NCBI RefSeq assembly: GCF_004078635.1
Contig: NZ_RZNB01000001.1
Coordinates: 434,001 to 498,000, forward strand
Length of the DNA: 64,000 nucleotides
Reading direction: 5' to 3'
Origin: Labedella phragmitis
Lineage (GTDB): Bacteria; Actinomycetota; Actinomycetes; Actinomycetales; Microbacteriaceae
Shown: positions 17,275 to 25,548 of the stretch, in pieces
How positions within the stretch are numbered: position 1 is the first letter of the stretch
How the letters are laid out: every line of letters begins with the position of its first letter
Notes under the pieces: generated by a model
Told to the model about the DNA's origin: nothing
Seen by the model: the letters and a program-made list of their open reading frames with translations, nothing else
Database searches by the model: none
Position numbers and translations under genes: made by a program

Positions 17275-18246
17275 TCAGGCCTCGCGGTAGTGGGCCGCGA
17301 GGCGACGGAGGCCCTCGTCGAGGGAGACGGTCGGGGTCCAGTCGAGATCGCGGCGCGTGGCGCGTTGGTCGAACCAATGCGCCGTCGACAGTTGCTCGGC
17401 GAGGAATCGCGTCATCGGTGGCTCGTCGGAACCCGGCCGGATCGCCCACACCCGCTCGATCGCGGAGCCCGCGGCGCGAGCGAGACCGGCCGGCACGCTC
17501 CACCGCGGCGGAGTCACGCCCGCAGCCAGGCAGATGCCGGCGAGCAGGTCGCCGACCGGACGGGGTTCGCCGTTCGTGATGACGTAGGCGTTGCCGTGAG
17601 CGGTGTCCGCACGGTGGAGGGCCGCGACGATCCCCGTGGCGGCGTTGTCGACGTAGGTGGAATCGATGAGGGCCGTTCCGCCGTCGAGAAGCGGCAGGCG
17701 GCCGCGTCGCGCCCGATCGACGATGCGCTCGACGAGTTGCGTGTCACCCGGTCCCCACACGAGGTGGGGGCGCACAGCTACGACGTGCAGGGACGCCGAG
17801 TCGCGAGCGAGCGCGAGCAACTCGCCCTCGGCCTTCGTTCGCGCGTAATCGCCGTGCGCGTTCTCCGGGTCGGCGGGCTCCGCGCCCACGCCGGACAGTG
17901 CCGAGCCCGCGTGCGCCACGGACGGGGAGGAGACCTGCACGAAGCGGGTCGCTCCCGCGCGTTCCGCGGCATCGATGAGCAGGCGCGTCCCTCCCACGTT
18001 CACGGTATGGAACTCCCGCGGATCGCCCGCGAGCGAGACCTTCGCGGCGAGGTGGACCACACCGTCGACGCCGTCGACCGCTCGCGCGACGAGCGAGACA
18101 TCGGTGACGGAACCGAGGACGTCCGTGACGCCGTGGACACCGGAGGGGCGTCGCTGCAGTGTCCGGACCTGGTGCCCCGCCGCGACGAGCTCCGCGGCGA
18201 CCGCTCGGCCGAGGAAGCCAGACGCGCCCGTCACGAGGACGATCAC
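17275..18246 (-). CDS. oleD: OleD: 2-alkyl-3-oxoalkanoate reductase (SDR family)
   Basis: This 323-residue extended short-chain dehydrogenase of the 3-beta-hydroxysteroid dehydrogenase-like group reduces the OleA product to a 2-alkyl-3-hydroxyacid with NADPH. The cofactor motif TGASGFLG lies at 6-13, Ser107/108 in QVSSPS, and the catalytic Tyr134-x3-Lys138 in DYARTK. GTG at 18246 overlaps the oleBC stop as GTGA, so it is translationally coupled as the last gene of oleA-oleBC-oleD. The assignment rests on this context as much as on the fold, since the family is broad. Confidence 0.9.
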   Translation of the reverse strand: MIVLVTGASGFLGRAVAAELVAAGHQVRTLQRRPSGVHGVTDVLGSVTDVSLVARAVDGVDGVVHLAAKVSLAGDPREFHTVNVGGTRLLIDAAERAGATRFVQVSSPSVAHAGSALSGVGAEPADPENAHGDYARTKAEGELLALARDSASLHVVAVRPHLVWGPGDTQLVERIVDRARRGRLPLLDGGTALIDSTYVDNAATGIVAALHRADTAHGNAYVITNGEPRPVGDLLAGICLAAGVTPPRWSVPAGLARAAGSAIERVWAIRPGSDEPPMTRFLAEQLSTAHWFDQRATRRDLDWTPTVSLDEGLRRLAAHYREA

Positions 18247-20942
18247 GGGGCGCTCGTCTTCCCGCCCGCGAGCGTCGACTCGGCCCACGTCGACACGCGG
18301 GAGCGATCGATCTTCGAGTTGTGCCGGATGTCCGTCGGCAGCTGCGGCACAGCGAGCACGGCCACGAGCGGCAGCGCCGTGCTCGCCCGTACAGCGGCTG
18401 TGAGCTCCGGAGTCGCGAGCCCCGGCCGGGAGGTCGGCGGCACCGTCTCGACGACCGCGACGGCCTGCCGCAATCCGTGCGGGCCCACACCGACGACGGC
18501 CGCGCGGCGGACGCCCTCGACGCCTTCGACGTCCTGCTCGGCGCCGACGGGCGCGACGGGCCCGTCCGCCGTCACGATGACGTGCGGCAGTCGACCCTCC
18601 ACCCACACGCGACCGTCGGCGTCGAGGTGCCCGACGTCGCCCGTGCGGTGCCAACGCTCCCCGGCGGCGGCGCCACGGTTCCCCGAGGGGGTGCCGTTCT
18701 CCGCGGCGCGGTCCGTGAGCCACAACCGGTCGTAGTGGTCCTTCAGGTGAGGAGCGGAGACGACGAGCTCGCCGAGCACTCCCGCCTCGTCGCTCGGTGC
18801 GGCGGTCGGCCGACCGTCCGCGTCGAGAGCCGCCACGAGCACGCGATTCGAGCCGATGGGCGTACCGACGCACACGCCGCGATCGGGTGCAGCGGCCGCC
18901 GCGCGGACCCCGTCGAGCGTCACGTCCGTCACGAGGAGGCACTCCGTCATCCCGTACGGCGTGTGGGGCGTCGCGTTCGGCATGAGCGCGGCGGCGGACG
19001 CGAGCAGCTGCTCGCCGATGGGAGCGCCCGTCGACAGGAAGGTCCGCACGTGTGTGAGCGCCGCGCGATCCGTCGTCGTGAGGGCGTCGGCCGTCGCGAC
19101 GACGTTGAGGATCGCCGCAGGGGAGAGGAAGACGATGCGGGCGTCGGATTCGCGGACGGCTGCGGCCACGGCGCTCGCGGTGAGCGTGCGCGGCGCGGAC
19201 ACGTCCATGTTCGGCGTGACCGATCGCGTGCCGAGGGCTGGACCGAGGAGCGCGAAGGGCGCGAATCCCGTCACGAGTCCCGTCTCCGACGTCACGTCGA
19301 AGTGCGCGGCGAGCACGTCGCGGAGCGCCGACAACTGACCGTGCCGATAGACGACGCCCTTCGCCGGTCCCGTCGACCCCGAGGTGAAGAGGATCGCGGC
19401 CTCGTCGCCGGGACCGGGCGGTGCGGGCACGGGGGCGCCGGTGCCGAGTTCGATGACGTCCGCGAGGCTGCACTCGACACCGAGGGCCACTGCAGCGACG
19501 CGCGGGAGTCGAGCGGTCGAGATCCGCAGCCCCGGCCACCCGAGGGTGCGGGCGGCGGTCAGCCCGAGCGCCTCGCCGATGACGACGTCCGGCCACGCCC
19601 CGCGGACGGCACGCGTCAGTCCCTTCACGCCGAGGCCGGCGTCGGCCACCACGACGACGGCGCCGATGCGCAAGCAGGCGTAGACGACGGCGGTGAGCGT
19701 CGGCCCCGGCTGGACGAGCAGCGACACGCGCTGTCCCTTCCGGACGCCCATGCGGTGGAGGCCGGCGGCGAGTTTGCGCACGCGGTCGTCCAGCTGCCGC
19801 CAGCTGACCCGTCGGGGTTCGCTCTTCCCGCGCGGCGCCATGTCGACGACGGCGACGGAGTCGTCCTCGCGTCGTTCGTCCAGTCCGCGCCACAGGGGCA
19901 CGAAGGGCGGTCCGTCGGGGGAACCTGTCGAGGTCCGTCGTGCCGACGCGGCCGCCCGGGGGGACGACGGGTCGAGCCCCGAGAGTCGCTCGCCGTTGTC
20001 CTCGAGCCAGGTGAGCACGGCGTCCGCGTACGGGCGGTCCTCCGCCACGAGGTGACTCGCGCCCTCGAAGCGGTGCACGTCGGCCTGCGGGAGCCGATCG
20101 GCGAGGTCGTCGAGGTAGCGGTCGCTGAAGATCGGGTCGTTCGGCCCCCACAGCATGAGTGCCGGGACGTCGAGGCGGGCCACTGCGCCGGCGATGCGGT
20201 CGAGCTCGCCGAAGCTCTCGTGCCGTGCATCGACGGGGATGTCCGCGACGAAGCCGCCGATCGCCCGTCTCCGCTCGGCCGTGCGATACGGAGCGCGGTA
20301 GGCGTCCGCGACGTCGCGATCCAACGACGGGGTCGCGAGGGCGAGCGTCGTGTCGAGGAACGCCGTCGTGCCGACGGTCGACGCCGCGAGCACGCCGCGC
20401 GCTCCCGCGAGCCGCAACGGTGCGGGGATCGGCACGCCCTCCGGGTGGTGGATCGCGGTGTTGAGGAGCATGACCCCCGCGAGCGATGCGGCGTGATCGA
20501 CGGCCCACCCGAGGGAGACGACTCCGCCCCAGTCGTGGCCGAGGGTCACGACAGGACCGTCGAGCGCGAGCGCCTCGGTGAACGCCGCGAGGTCCGAGAC
20601 CCGCTGGTGCAGAGGGCGGTGCACGCCGGTGCGCTCGGAGAAGCCCATGTCGAGCTGGTCGACGGCGACCACGCGCCACGCGGGGCGGCCCGATTCGGCT
20701 GCGCGGAGCGACTCGGAAGCGACGCCGCGCCACAGGTACGACCACGTCGGGTTGCCGTGCACGGCGAGGATCGTGCCGGCCGTCGCGATGCCCCGGCTGG
20801 CGAGCTCGTCGCCGGTGTCGAGGTGGTGCCACTCGCGAGACAGGCCCGCGTCGACGCCCCGGCCGGGGACGCGCAGGATCCTGCTGAATCGCGGATCGAG
20901 TCCGGGCAGGCCGGACGGGGGAAGCGAAGCTCCCTCCGTCAC
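18243..20942 (-). CDS. oleBC: OleBC fusion: beta-lactone decarboxylase + beta-lactone synthetase
   Basis: This is an 899-residue natural fusion. Residues 1-320 are an alpha/beta hydrolase of the haloalkane dehalogenase type (OleB), with HGNPTW at 62-67, nucleophile Asp137 in GHDWGG and His297 in GASHL. It decarboxylates the beta-lactone to a cis-olefin. A Pro/Ser/Arg-rich linker (about 320-345) leads to an acyl-adenylate synthetase domain (OleC) with FTSGSTGPAKG at 519-529, PYGMTE, TGDVG and a C-terminal KIDRSRV. This domain closes the 3-hydroxyacid to a beta-lactone using ATP. The start is GTG at 20942, overlapping the oleA stop by 4 nt. OleB-OleC fusions are known from actinobacteria. The fusion would channel the reactive lactone. 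Confidence 0.93.
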   Translation of the reverse strand: MTEGASLPPSGLPGLDPRFSRILRVPGRGVDAGLSREWHHLDTGDELASRGIATAGTILAVHGNPTWSYLWRGVASESLRAAESGRPAWRVVAVDQLDMGFSERTGVHRPLHQRVSDLAAFTEALALDGPVVTLGHDWGGVVSLGWAVDHAASLAGVMLLNTAIHHPEGVPIPAPLRLAGARGVLAASTVGTTAFLDTTLALATPSLDRDVADAYRAPYRTAERRRAIGGFVADIPVDARHESFGELDRIAGAVARLDVPALMLWGPNDPIFSDRYLDDLADRLPQADVHRFEGASHLVAEDRPYADAVLTWLEDNGERLSGLDPSSPRAAASARRTSTGSPDGPPFVPLWRGLDERREDDSVAVVDMAPRGKSEPRRVSWRQLDDRVRKLAAGLHRMGVRKGQRVSLLVQPGPTLTAVVYACLRIGAVVVVADAGLGVKGLTRAVRGAWPDVVIGEALGLTAARTLGWPGLRISTARLPRVAAVALGVECSLADVIELGTGAPVPAPPGPGDEAAILFTSGSTGPAKGVVYRHGQLSALRDVLAAHFDVTSETGLVTGFAPFALLGPALGTRSVTPNMDVSAPRTLTASAVAAAVRESDARIVFLSPAAILNVVATADALTTTDRAALTHVRTFLSTGAPIGEQLLASAAALMPNATPHTPYGMTECLLVTDVTLDGVRAAAAAPDRGVCVGTPIGSNRVLVAALDADGRPTAAPSDEAGVLGELVVSAPHLKDHYDRLWLTDRAAENGTPSGNRGAAAGERWHRTGDVGHLDADGRVWVEGRLPHVIVTADGPVAPVGAEQDVEGVEGVRRAAVVGVGPHGLRQAVAVVETVPPTSRPGLATPELTAAVRASTALPLVAVLAVPQLPTDIRHNSKIDRSRVSTWAESTLAGGKTSAP

Positions 20943-21961
20943 CACGCGAGCTCCATCATCGCCGTGTTGAGGCCCGAGCCGACACCCATGAGGAGGACGC
21001 GGTCGCCCTTCTTGAGCGACTTCTGCTCCTCGGCGAGGGTGATGGGGATGGACGCGGGGCCGACGTTGCCGAGGTGGGGGAAGGTCGTCGGCACGCGGTC
21101 CTTGTCGAGCTTCGCGGCCTTGACGATCGCGTTCGTGTGGACGGACGAGACCTGGTGGGTGATGTAGCGGTCCATCTTCGACCAGTCCCACTCCGACGAC
21201 GCTTCCTTCCACGCGGACACGACGAGGTCGAGTCCGCCCTTGAGCAGCGCCTTCGCGTCGGTGAACATGCCGTCGACGCTCCCGACGCACAGCTCGTGGA
21301 ACTGGGTGGCCGCGCGCGTGACGCCGCCGAGGATGCGGTGCCCGCCGGGGTGCTCGTCCGCACGGCCGAGAACGGCGGCGGCGGATCCCGAACCGAGCGT
21401 GAGGGAGGCGAACTCGCTCATGAAGCCCTCGCGATCGACGTCCTCGCGGAGCAGGCGGTCGATCGTGTTGGTCTGGATCTCGTCGGCGTCCTCGCCGTTC
21501 ACGACGATCGCGTAGCGAATCTGGCCCGACTCGATCATGCTCGCCGCGAGGCTCATGCCGTTCACGAATCCGAGACACGCGTTGGCGACGTCGAAGTTGA
21601 TCGCGGAGCTGGGAAGCCCGAGGCCGTGGTGGAGTCGGACGGCGACGGACGGCTCCAGGTGCTTGCGCGTGACGGAGGTGTTGATGAGGAGGCCGACCTC
21701 GGATGGGTCGACGCCCGCTTCGGCGAGGGCCCGCTTGCCGGCCGCCACGGTCGCGTCGTCCGAGTCCTCTCCGGGCGCCCAGTTGCGTCGTTCGAGGACG
21801 CCGGCGACGCGTCGGAGCAGACCGCTCCGGAGCTTCAAGCGCTTGAGGGCGGACGAGAGGCGGTCCTCGATGTCGTCCGACGTGGTCACTCGAGTGGGCA
21901 GTGTGCTCGCCACCGACAACAGGGATACGTTGTCGAAGCGGGTCGTCGCATTTCCGGTCAC
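20939..21961 (-). CDS. oleA: OleA: thiolase-fold acyl-CoA condensing enzyme
   Basis: This 340-residue ketosynthase III-like enzyme performs head-to-head, non-decarboxylative Claisen condensation of two fatty acyl-CoAs to a 2-alkyl-3-oxoacid, the first step of olefin synthesis. The active site reads Cys129 in ANACLGF, His269 in YITHQ and Asn299 in HLGNVG, with Glu103 in HLEPS as the likely base special to OleA. GTG at 21961 is chosen because GGAGG stands 6 nt upstream. It is the first gene of the operon. A candidate -10 (TAAAAT on the minus strand, 22010-22015) lies about 50 nt upstream. Confidence 0.93.
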   Translation of the reverse strand: MTGNATTRFDNVSLLSVASTLPTRVTTSDDIEDRLSSALKRLKLRSGLLRRVAGVLERRNWAPGEDSDDATVAAGKRALAEAGVDPSEVGLLINTSVTRKHLEPSVAVRLHHGLGLPSSAINFDVANACLGFVNGMSLAASMIESGQIRYAIVVNGEDADEIQTNTIDRLLREDVDREGFMSEFASLTLGSGSAAAVLGRADEHPGGHRILGGVTRAATQFHELCVGSVDGMFTDAKALLKGGLDLVVSAWKEASSEWDWSKMDRYITHQVSSVHTNAIVKAAKLDKDRVPTTFPHLGNVGPASIPITLAEEQKSLKKGDRVLLMGVGSGLNTAMMELAW

Positions 21962-22009
21962 GAATCCTCCGTCGCACGAGCCGTCACTCGCTCGTTTCAG
22001 CAAGGACTC

Positions 22010-22015
22010 ATTTTA
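22010..22015 (-). promoter_or_regulatory. Candidate -10 of the ole operon
   Basis: TAAAAT read on the minus strand, in the only AT-rich patch upstream of oleA (about 49 nt before the GTG). No clear -35 is seen. Confidence 0.35.
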
Positions 22016-22097
22016 TCCCCGTGAATATGAACCCCCGGCCATGTCGGGTCTCGGTACCGCTCGCCGCCCGGACATGCTAGGGCGCCGCTCCGTTCCG

Positions 22098-22113
22098 TGA
22101 GCTCGTCGAAGGG
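22098..22113 (+). repeat. Dispersed element TGAGCTCGTCGAAGGG, copy 1
   Basis: A single arm of the element also found at 32574-32589 and 52589-52604. It lies in the divergent gap between oleA and the GNAT gene. Confidence 0.6.
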
Positions 22114-22130
22114 CGAGTGGTGACTGCGGA

Positions 22131-22136
22131 TACCGT
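22131..22136 (+). promoter_or_regulatory. Leaderless -10 for the GNAT gene
   Basis: TACCGT followed by 6 nt and the GTG at 22143. Confidence 0.5.
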
Positions 22137-22142
22137 TGTGGG

Positions 22143-22706
22143 GTGGAACTCAGAACGGCGACGGATGCGGACGTCGACGCGATCGTGGCGCTCGTCGGTC
22201 GCGCGTATCGCGGCACGGGCGGCGACCCGGGGTGGACGACGGAGGCCCACCTCTTCGAGGGCCCGCGCACGAACGCCCACGACGTCAGCACGATCCTGAC
22301 CTCGCCCCGCGACACCCTGCTCGTCGCCGACGACGGCGGCGCGATCGTCGCGTGCTGCACCGTGACGGACCTCGGCGGTCGTGCCTACTTCGGGATGTTC
22401 GCGGTCTCGCCGGACGCCCAAGGGTCCGGACTCGGAAAGACCGTGCTCGCGGAGGCGGAGCACATGGCCCGCGACCGACTCGGGGCGGTGGAGATGACCA
22501 TGACCGTCATCACGACGCGTGACGAACTGCTCTCCTGGTACGAGCGGCGCGGCTACCGGCGCACGGGACAGATCACGCCGCTCGCCGAGGAGTACACGGT
22601 CCACGTGCGCCCCGGAGTCACGATCGAGCTCGAGACGCTCACGAAACCGCTCCCGGCGACGCCCTCGGCCGACCACGATCCGGAATCCTCCAGCGCGCTC
22701 GGATAA
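22143..22706 (+). CDS. GNAT-family N-acetyltransferase
   Basis: This is a 187-residue acyl-CoA-dependent acetyltransferase. The start MELRTATDADVDAIVALV is a typical GNAT strand 1/helix 1. The acetyl-CoA loop is in GMFAVSPDAQGSGLGKTVL (Q/R-x-x-G-x-G/A type, here QGSGLG), and SWYERRGYRRTG is the usual C-terminal helix-strand. The last 30 residues are a Pro/Thr tail. GTG at 22143 follows a -10 hexamer by 6 nt. It is divergent from oleA. The substrate is unknown. Confidence 0.87.
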   Translation: MELRTATDADVDAIVALVGRAYRGTGGDPGWTTEAHLFEGPRTNAHDVSTILTSPRDTLLVADDGGAIVACCTVTDLGGRAYFGMFAVSPDAQGSGLGKTVLAEAEHMARDRLGAVEMTMTVITTRDELLSWYERRGYRRTGQITPLAEEYTVHVRPGVTIELETLTKPLPATPSADHDPESSSALG

Positions 22707-22709
22707 CGT
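22704..22709 (+). promoter_or_regulatory. Leaderless -10 for the histidine phosphatase gene
   Basis: TAACGT overlaps the TAA stop of the GNAT gene and ends 6 nt before the ATG at 22716, so the gene can be transcribed independently although it is only 9 nt downstream. Confidence 0.55.
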
Positions 22710-22715
22710 GGGCGC

Positions 22716-23363
22716 ATGAGGCTCCTGCTGATCCGCCACGGCGAAACCCCGGACAACGTCGTCGGCGCGCTCGGCACGGTGATCCCCGGTCCCGGTCTCA
22801 CCCCGCTGGGAGAGCGACAGGCCGCCGCCATCCCCGCGGCTCTCGAGCGCGAGAGCATCGACGCGATCTACGTCTCGCGCATGATCCGCACGCACCGGAC
22901 GGCGGCGCCCCTCGCCGCTGCGCTCGGAATCGAGACGATCGAACTCGACGGGGTGCACGAGATCAGCGCCGGTCACCTCGAAGGTCGCAGTGACATGGAA
23001 GCGGTCTACGCCTACATGGGCACGCTGCTCTCATGGTGGAGCGACCCGGAGGCGCGCATCGGCGAGAGCGGCACGGAGTTCTTCGACCGCTACGACGCCG
23101 ACGTCGCCCGCATCGCGGCCGAGCACGACGGCACGGTCGCGCTCTTCAGCCATGGCGCCGCGATCCGCGCATGGAGCGCGCGCGCCGCGTGGAACCTCGA
23201 CGAGGGGAACACGCGCACGCGCGGTCTCGCGAACACCGGCATGGTGGCTCTCGAGGGTTCGCCGGACGACGGCTGGGAGGCTGTGTCGTGGCACGAGGAC
23301 CCCCTCGGCGGCACGCGTCTCGAGGACGAAGCCGCGGCGGACCCCACGGGCGAGGAGTTCTAG
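22716..23363 (+). CDS. Histidine phosphatase family protein
   Basis: This 215-residue phosphoglycerate mutase-like phosphatase has the catalytic LIRHGE motif (Arg7-His8-Gly9) at the N-terminus. The second catalytic His sits in VALFSHGAAIRAW, and Arg in SRMIRTHRTAAPL belongs to the phosphate pocket. Length is normal for the branch. It acts on a small phosphorylated metabolite that cannot be named. It lies close behind the GNAT gene but has its own -10. It is convergent with the LURP-one-like gene, with only 10 nt between stops. Confidence 0.88.
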   Translation: MRLLLIRHGETPDNVVGALGTVIPGPGLTPLGERQAAAIPAALERESIDAIYVSRMIRTHRTAAPLAAALGIETIELDGVHEISAGHLEGRSDMEAVYAYMGTLLSWWSDPEARIGESGTEFFDRYDADVARIAAEHDGTVALFSHGAAIRAWSARAAWNLDEGNTRTRGLANTGMVALEGSPDDGWEAVSWHEDPLGGTRLEDEAAADPTGEEF

Positions 23364-23373
23364 GCCGCCGGCC

Positions 23374-23967
23374 TCAGCGCTGGAGGAGCGCGTCGAGGCC
23401 CACGGCCATCGCCGCGGCGAGCCGGAAGTCGACCCGCGGGTCGGGCACGTCGACCGTGTAGCGATCGCGCAGGGAGAACTGCCGCTCGCTCGACATGACG
23501 ACCTGACCCGACTGCTTGTCGGTGAAGTCGAAGTGGAATGAGAACGGCAAATCGACGAAGCGGCGGATGATCGCGATCGCCGCGTTGCGCTCCTGCCCGT
23601 ACGCCTCGAACCCAGGGCCCGACAAGTGGAAGCTCGACCGCAGCAGGCTCGCCTTGAAGTCCTTCTGGAACGAGCCGATGGGTGTTCCGGCGGCATCGAC
23701 GACGTCGTACATCGCGGCGAAGTCCATCGCCTGGCGTGCGCGGAACGAGAAGACCGGCTGCGTGCGCGCCTCGTCGGCGAAGAACGTGACCTGCTCCTTG
23801 AACGCGAGTCGCTTCTGCTGCGCCATCGCGATCACGGCGCCTTCGCTCCCGTCGGGATTCGCCGCGCGGATCTCGTAGCGGTTGACCATCGCCGTGATGC
23901 GCTGCTTCACGAAGAAGCGGGCCAGGTGCTGCGTGTTCTGCGGGGTGGTGGGGAACGCGTCGGTCAT
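23374..23967 (-). CDS. LURP-one-related (phospholipid scramblase-like fold) protein
   Basis: This 197-residue cytosolic protein looks like the LURP-one-related/Tubby-scramblase fold: RYEIRAANPDG, AMAQQKRLAFKEQVTFF, FSFRARQAMDFAAMYDVVDA, GTPIGSFQKDF and FSLRDRYTVDV are successive strands of its 12-stranded barrel. The C-terminal helix (FRLAAAMAVGLDALL) is also typical. ATG at 23967 has GAGAGGA 6 nt upstream. Function in bacteria is unknown. Neighbours give no clue. Confidence 0.78.
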   Translation of the reverse strand: MTDAFPTTPQNTQHLARFFVKQRITAMVNRYEIRAANPDGSEGAVIAMAQQKRLAFKEQVTFFADEARTQPVFSFRARQAMDFAAMYDVVDAAGTPIGSFQKDFKASLLRSSFHLSGPGFEAYGQERNAAIAIIRRFVDLPFSFHFDFTDKQSGQVVMSSERQFSLRDRYTVDVPDPRVDFRLAAAMAVGLDALLQR

Positions 23968-24075
23968 GGGGTCCTCTCGATCCGGGCTGCCCGTCCGAGC
24001 GTACGGGTGCACCGGCGGAGACGTCGATGGGCACCGGTCCCCGGCAGCGGAGGCCCGAAGCTCGCGAACCGCCCG

Positions 24076-24933
24076 TCAGGACGCGGGCGGCCGGATGCCG
24101 TACACGCGGTCGGCCGTGCCGGCGAGGAGGGACGCGCGTTCCTCCCCGGACATCGCAGCCGACCATTCCAGCACCGCGTCGAGCCAGCGGTCGTAGCCGG
24201 TGTGGCCGCTCGAGGCGGGCCAATCGCTGCCGAAGAGCAGGCGGTCGGGGCCGAACGCGTCAAGGACCGTGTCGAGGTACGGGCGCACGGTGTCGAGCGA
24301 CCAGTCTGCGGTGCCCGTCTGCGGCGGCAGCCCCGAGACCTTGCAGGCGACGTTCGGGCGTCGCGCCAGGTCGGACACGCTCGCCCGCCATGATTCGGAC
24401 GAAGCGGCGGCGATGTCGGGCTTGCCGAGGTGGTCGAGGACGATCGCGAGGTCGGGAGCGGCGTCCGCGAGAGCGGACACGTCGTCGAGCTGGTCCTCGG
24501 TGACGCACGCGTCGAACACGATCGATCGGGCGGCGAGCGCTCGAACGCCGGCGATGAAGGAGTCGGACCCCGAGAAGCCGCGCGGTTCGGACTGCAGGAG
24601 CCGCCGGACACCGATCACGAGCGGCCGCTCGGCGAGCGCGTCGAGATGGGCCGCGACCGCGTCGCCCTGCTCGAGAGGCGCGAACGCGACGATGCCGACG
24701 ACCGGTCCCTCGGCCGCGATCGACGACACCCAGTCGACCTCGGCCACGGCCTGCTCCGAGAGGCAGTCCGCCTGGACGAACACGAAGCCGTCGACGTGGA
24801 CCGCGCCTCCCGCGCGCTCGGCCGCGAGTTCGGAGAACGTCATCGGGCGGTCGAGGTCGGGCACCTCCCGCAACCACGGGTAATCGAGGCGATGGGTGTC
24901 CCACACGTGCAGGTGGGCGTCGACGATCCTCAT
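24076..24933 (-). CDS. Amidohydrolase-family TIM-barrel lactonase (COG3618 type)
   Basis: This 285-residue metal-dependent hydrolase has the metal motif H7-x-H9 in DAHLHVW. Further signatures are LDYPWLREV, VLDHLGKPDI and, at strand 8, LLFGSDWPAS with the catalytic Asp. The family includes L-fuconolactonase, L-rhamnono-1,4-lactonase and 2-pyrone-4,6-dicarboxylate hydrolase. A sugar lactone is the most likely substrate. ATG at 24933 is used. No operon partner is adjacent. Confidence 0.85.
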   Translation of the reverse strand: MRIVDAHLHVWDTHRLDYPWLREVPDLDRPMTFSELAAERAGGAVHVDGFVFVQADCLSEQAVAEVDWVSSIAAEGPVVGIVAFAPLEQGDAVAAHLDALAERPLVIGVRRLLQSEPRGFSGSDSFIAGVRALAARSIVFDACVTEDQLDDVSALADAAPDLAIVLDHLGKPDIAAASSESWRASVSDLARRPNVACKVSGLPPQTGTADWSLDTVRPYLDTVLDAFGPDRLLFGSDWPASSGHTGYDRWLDAVLEWSAAMSGEERASLLAGTADRVYGIRPPAS

Positions 24934-25206
24934 GCGCTCATGCTCCGTTCCCGCCGCTCCCTCGCGACGATCGCCATCGTAGCGGGGGCGCTGTCATCGG
25001 CAGCCCGTCCCGTCTGAGGCCGAGCACATGACGGCGCGGGCGGCAGCGGTCCTCACGTGCGCGTCGTGGCCGATCGCCCCGCCGAGCAGTCGTACGTCGA
25101 CGAGTCGGCCCGCGACCCGGGCCGTGTTCTCAACGGTTTCGGCCCCCTCGGTCACGTCCCCAGGCTGCGTCGCTACCATCGGAGGATCGACCCGGAGGAG
25201 GTTCCC
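24934..25206. other. Gap between divergent genes
   Basis: The minus-strand frame ending at 24994 contains about 50 coding-like codons (AETVENTARVAGRLVDVRLL), but no ribosome binding site or family supports a gene. GGAGGAG just before 25207 serves the plus-strand gene. Confidence 0.25.
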
Positions 25207-25470
25207 ATGCCGAACATCGATCCCGTCCGCATCGCGGCTCTCGACGCCGCCGTCGCCCGCTGGGCGAAGAACGGGTGGACCGTGTCCTCCGTCTCCGGCG
25301 CGACGGCCGTGCTCCAGCGCAAGAAGCGCATCGGCTGGTTCTGGAACCTCCTGCTGACGATCGTCACGGGCGGCCTCTGGCTCGTCGTCGTGATCATCCG
25401 CGTCGTGAACCGCAAGATCGAGACGATCGTGCTCACCGTCGACGAGTACGCGCGCGTCCACACGTCCTAG
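25207..25470 (+). CDS. Small membrane protein, 87 aa, unknown function
   Basis: ATG at 25207 has an excellent GGAGGAG 6 nt upstream. The N-terminal 35 residues are amphipathic (ARWAKNGWTVSSVSGATAVL), as in small proteins with a DUF2510-like or 'thymidylate'-type leader. A basic patch QRKKRIGWFWN precedes one transmembrane helix (LLLTIVTGGLWLVVVIIRVV), followed by a short beta-like tail ending VDEYARVHTS. The fold resembles the small one-helix proteins common in Actinobacteria. No function is assigned. A perfect terminator hairpin follows. Confidence 0.75.
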   Translation: MPNIDPVRIAALDAAVARWAKNGWTVSSVSGATAVLQRKKRIGWFWNLLLTIVTGGLWLVVVIIRVVNRKIETIVLTVDEYARVHTS

Positions 25471-25485
25471 CCCGCGAGACGCGGA

Positions 25486-25513
25486 ACGGCGGATGCGCGC
25501 GCACATCCGCCGT
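25486..25513. terminator. Bidirectional terminator between convergent genes
   Basis: ACGGCGGATG and CATCCGCCGT form a perfect 10-bp stem with an 8-nt loop, midway between the stops at 25470 (+) and 25549 (-). Confidence 0.75.
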
Positions 25514-25548
25514 CCCGGTCGCCGCATCGCGGTGGGTCGTGCTCGAGG

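Noticed and set aside
18159-21167. 1,000-codon plus-strand open frame opposite oleBC
   Set aside because: It is antisense to an enzyme with intact catalytic motifs, and its Arg/Gly/His-rich composition is typical of shadows.
24994-25155. Minus-strand frame with about 50 coding-like codons between the lactonase and the small membrane protein
   Set aside because: No ribosome binding site, no recognisable family, and it overlaps the promoter region of the plus-strand gene.
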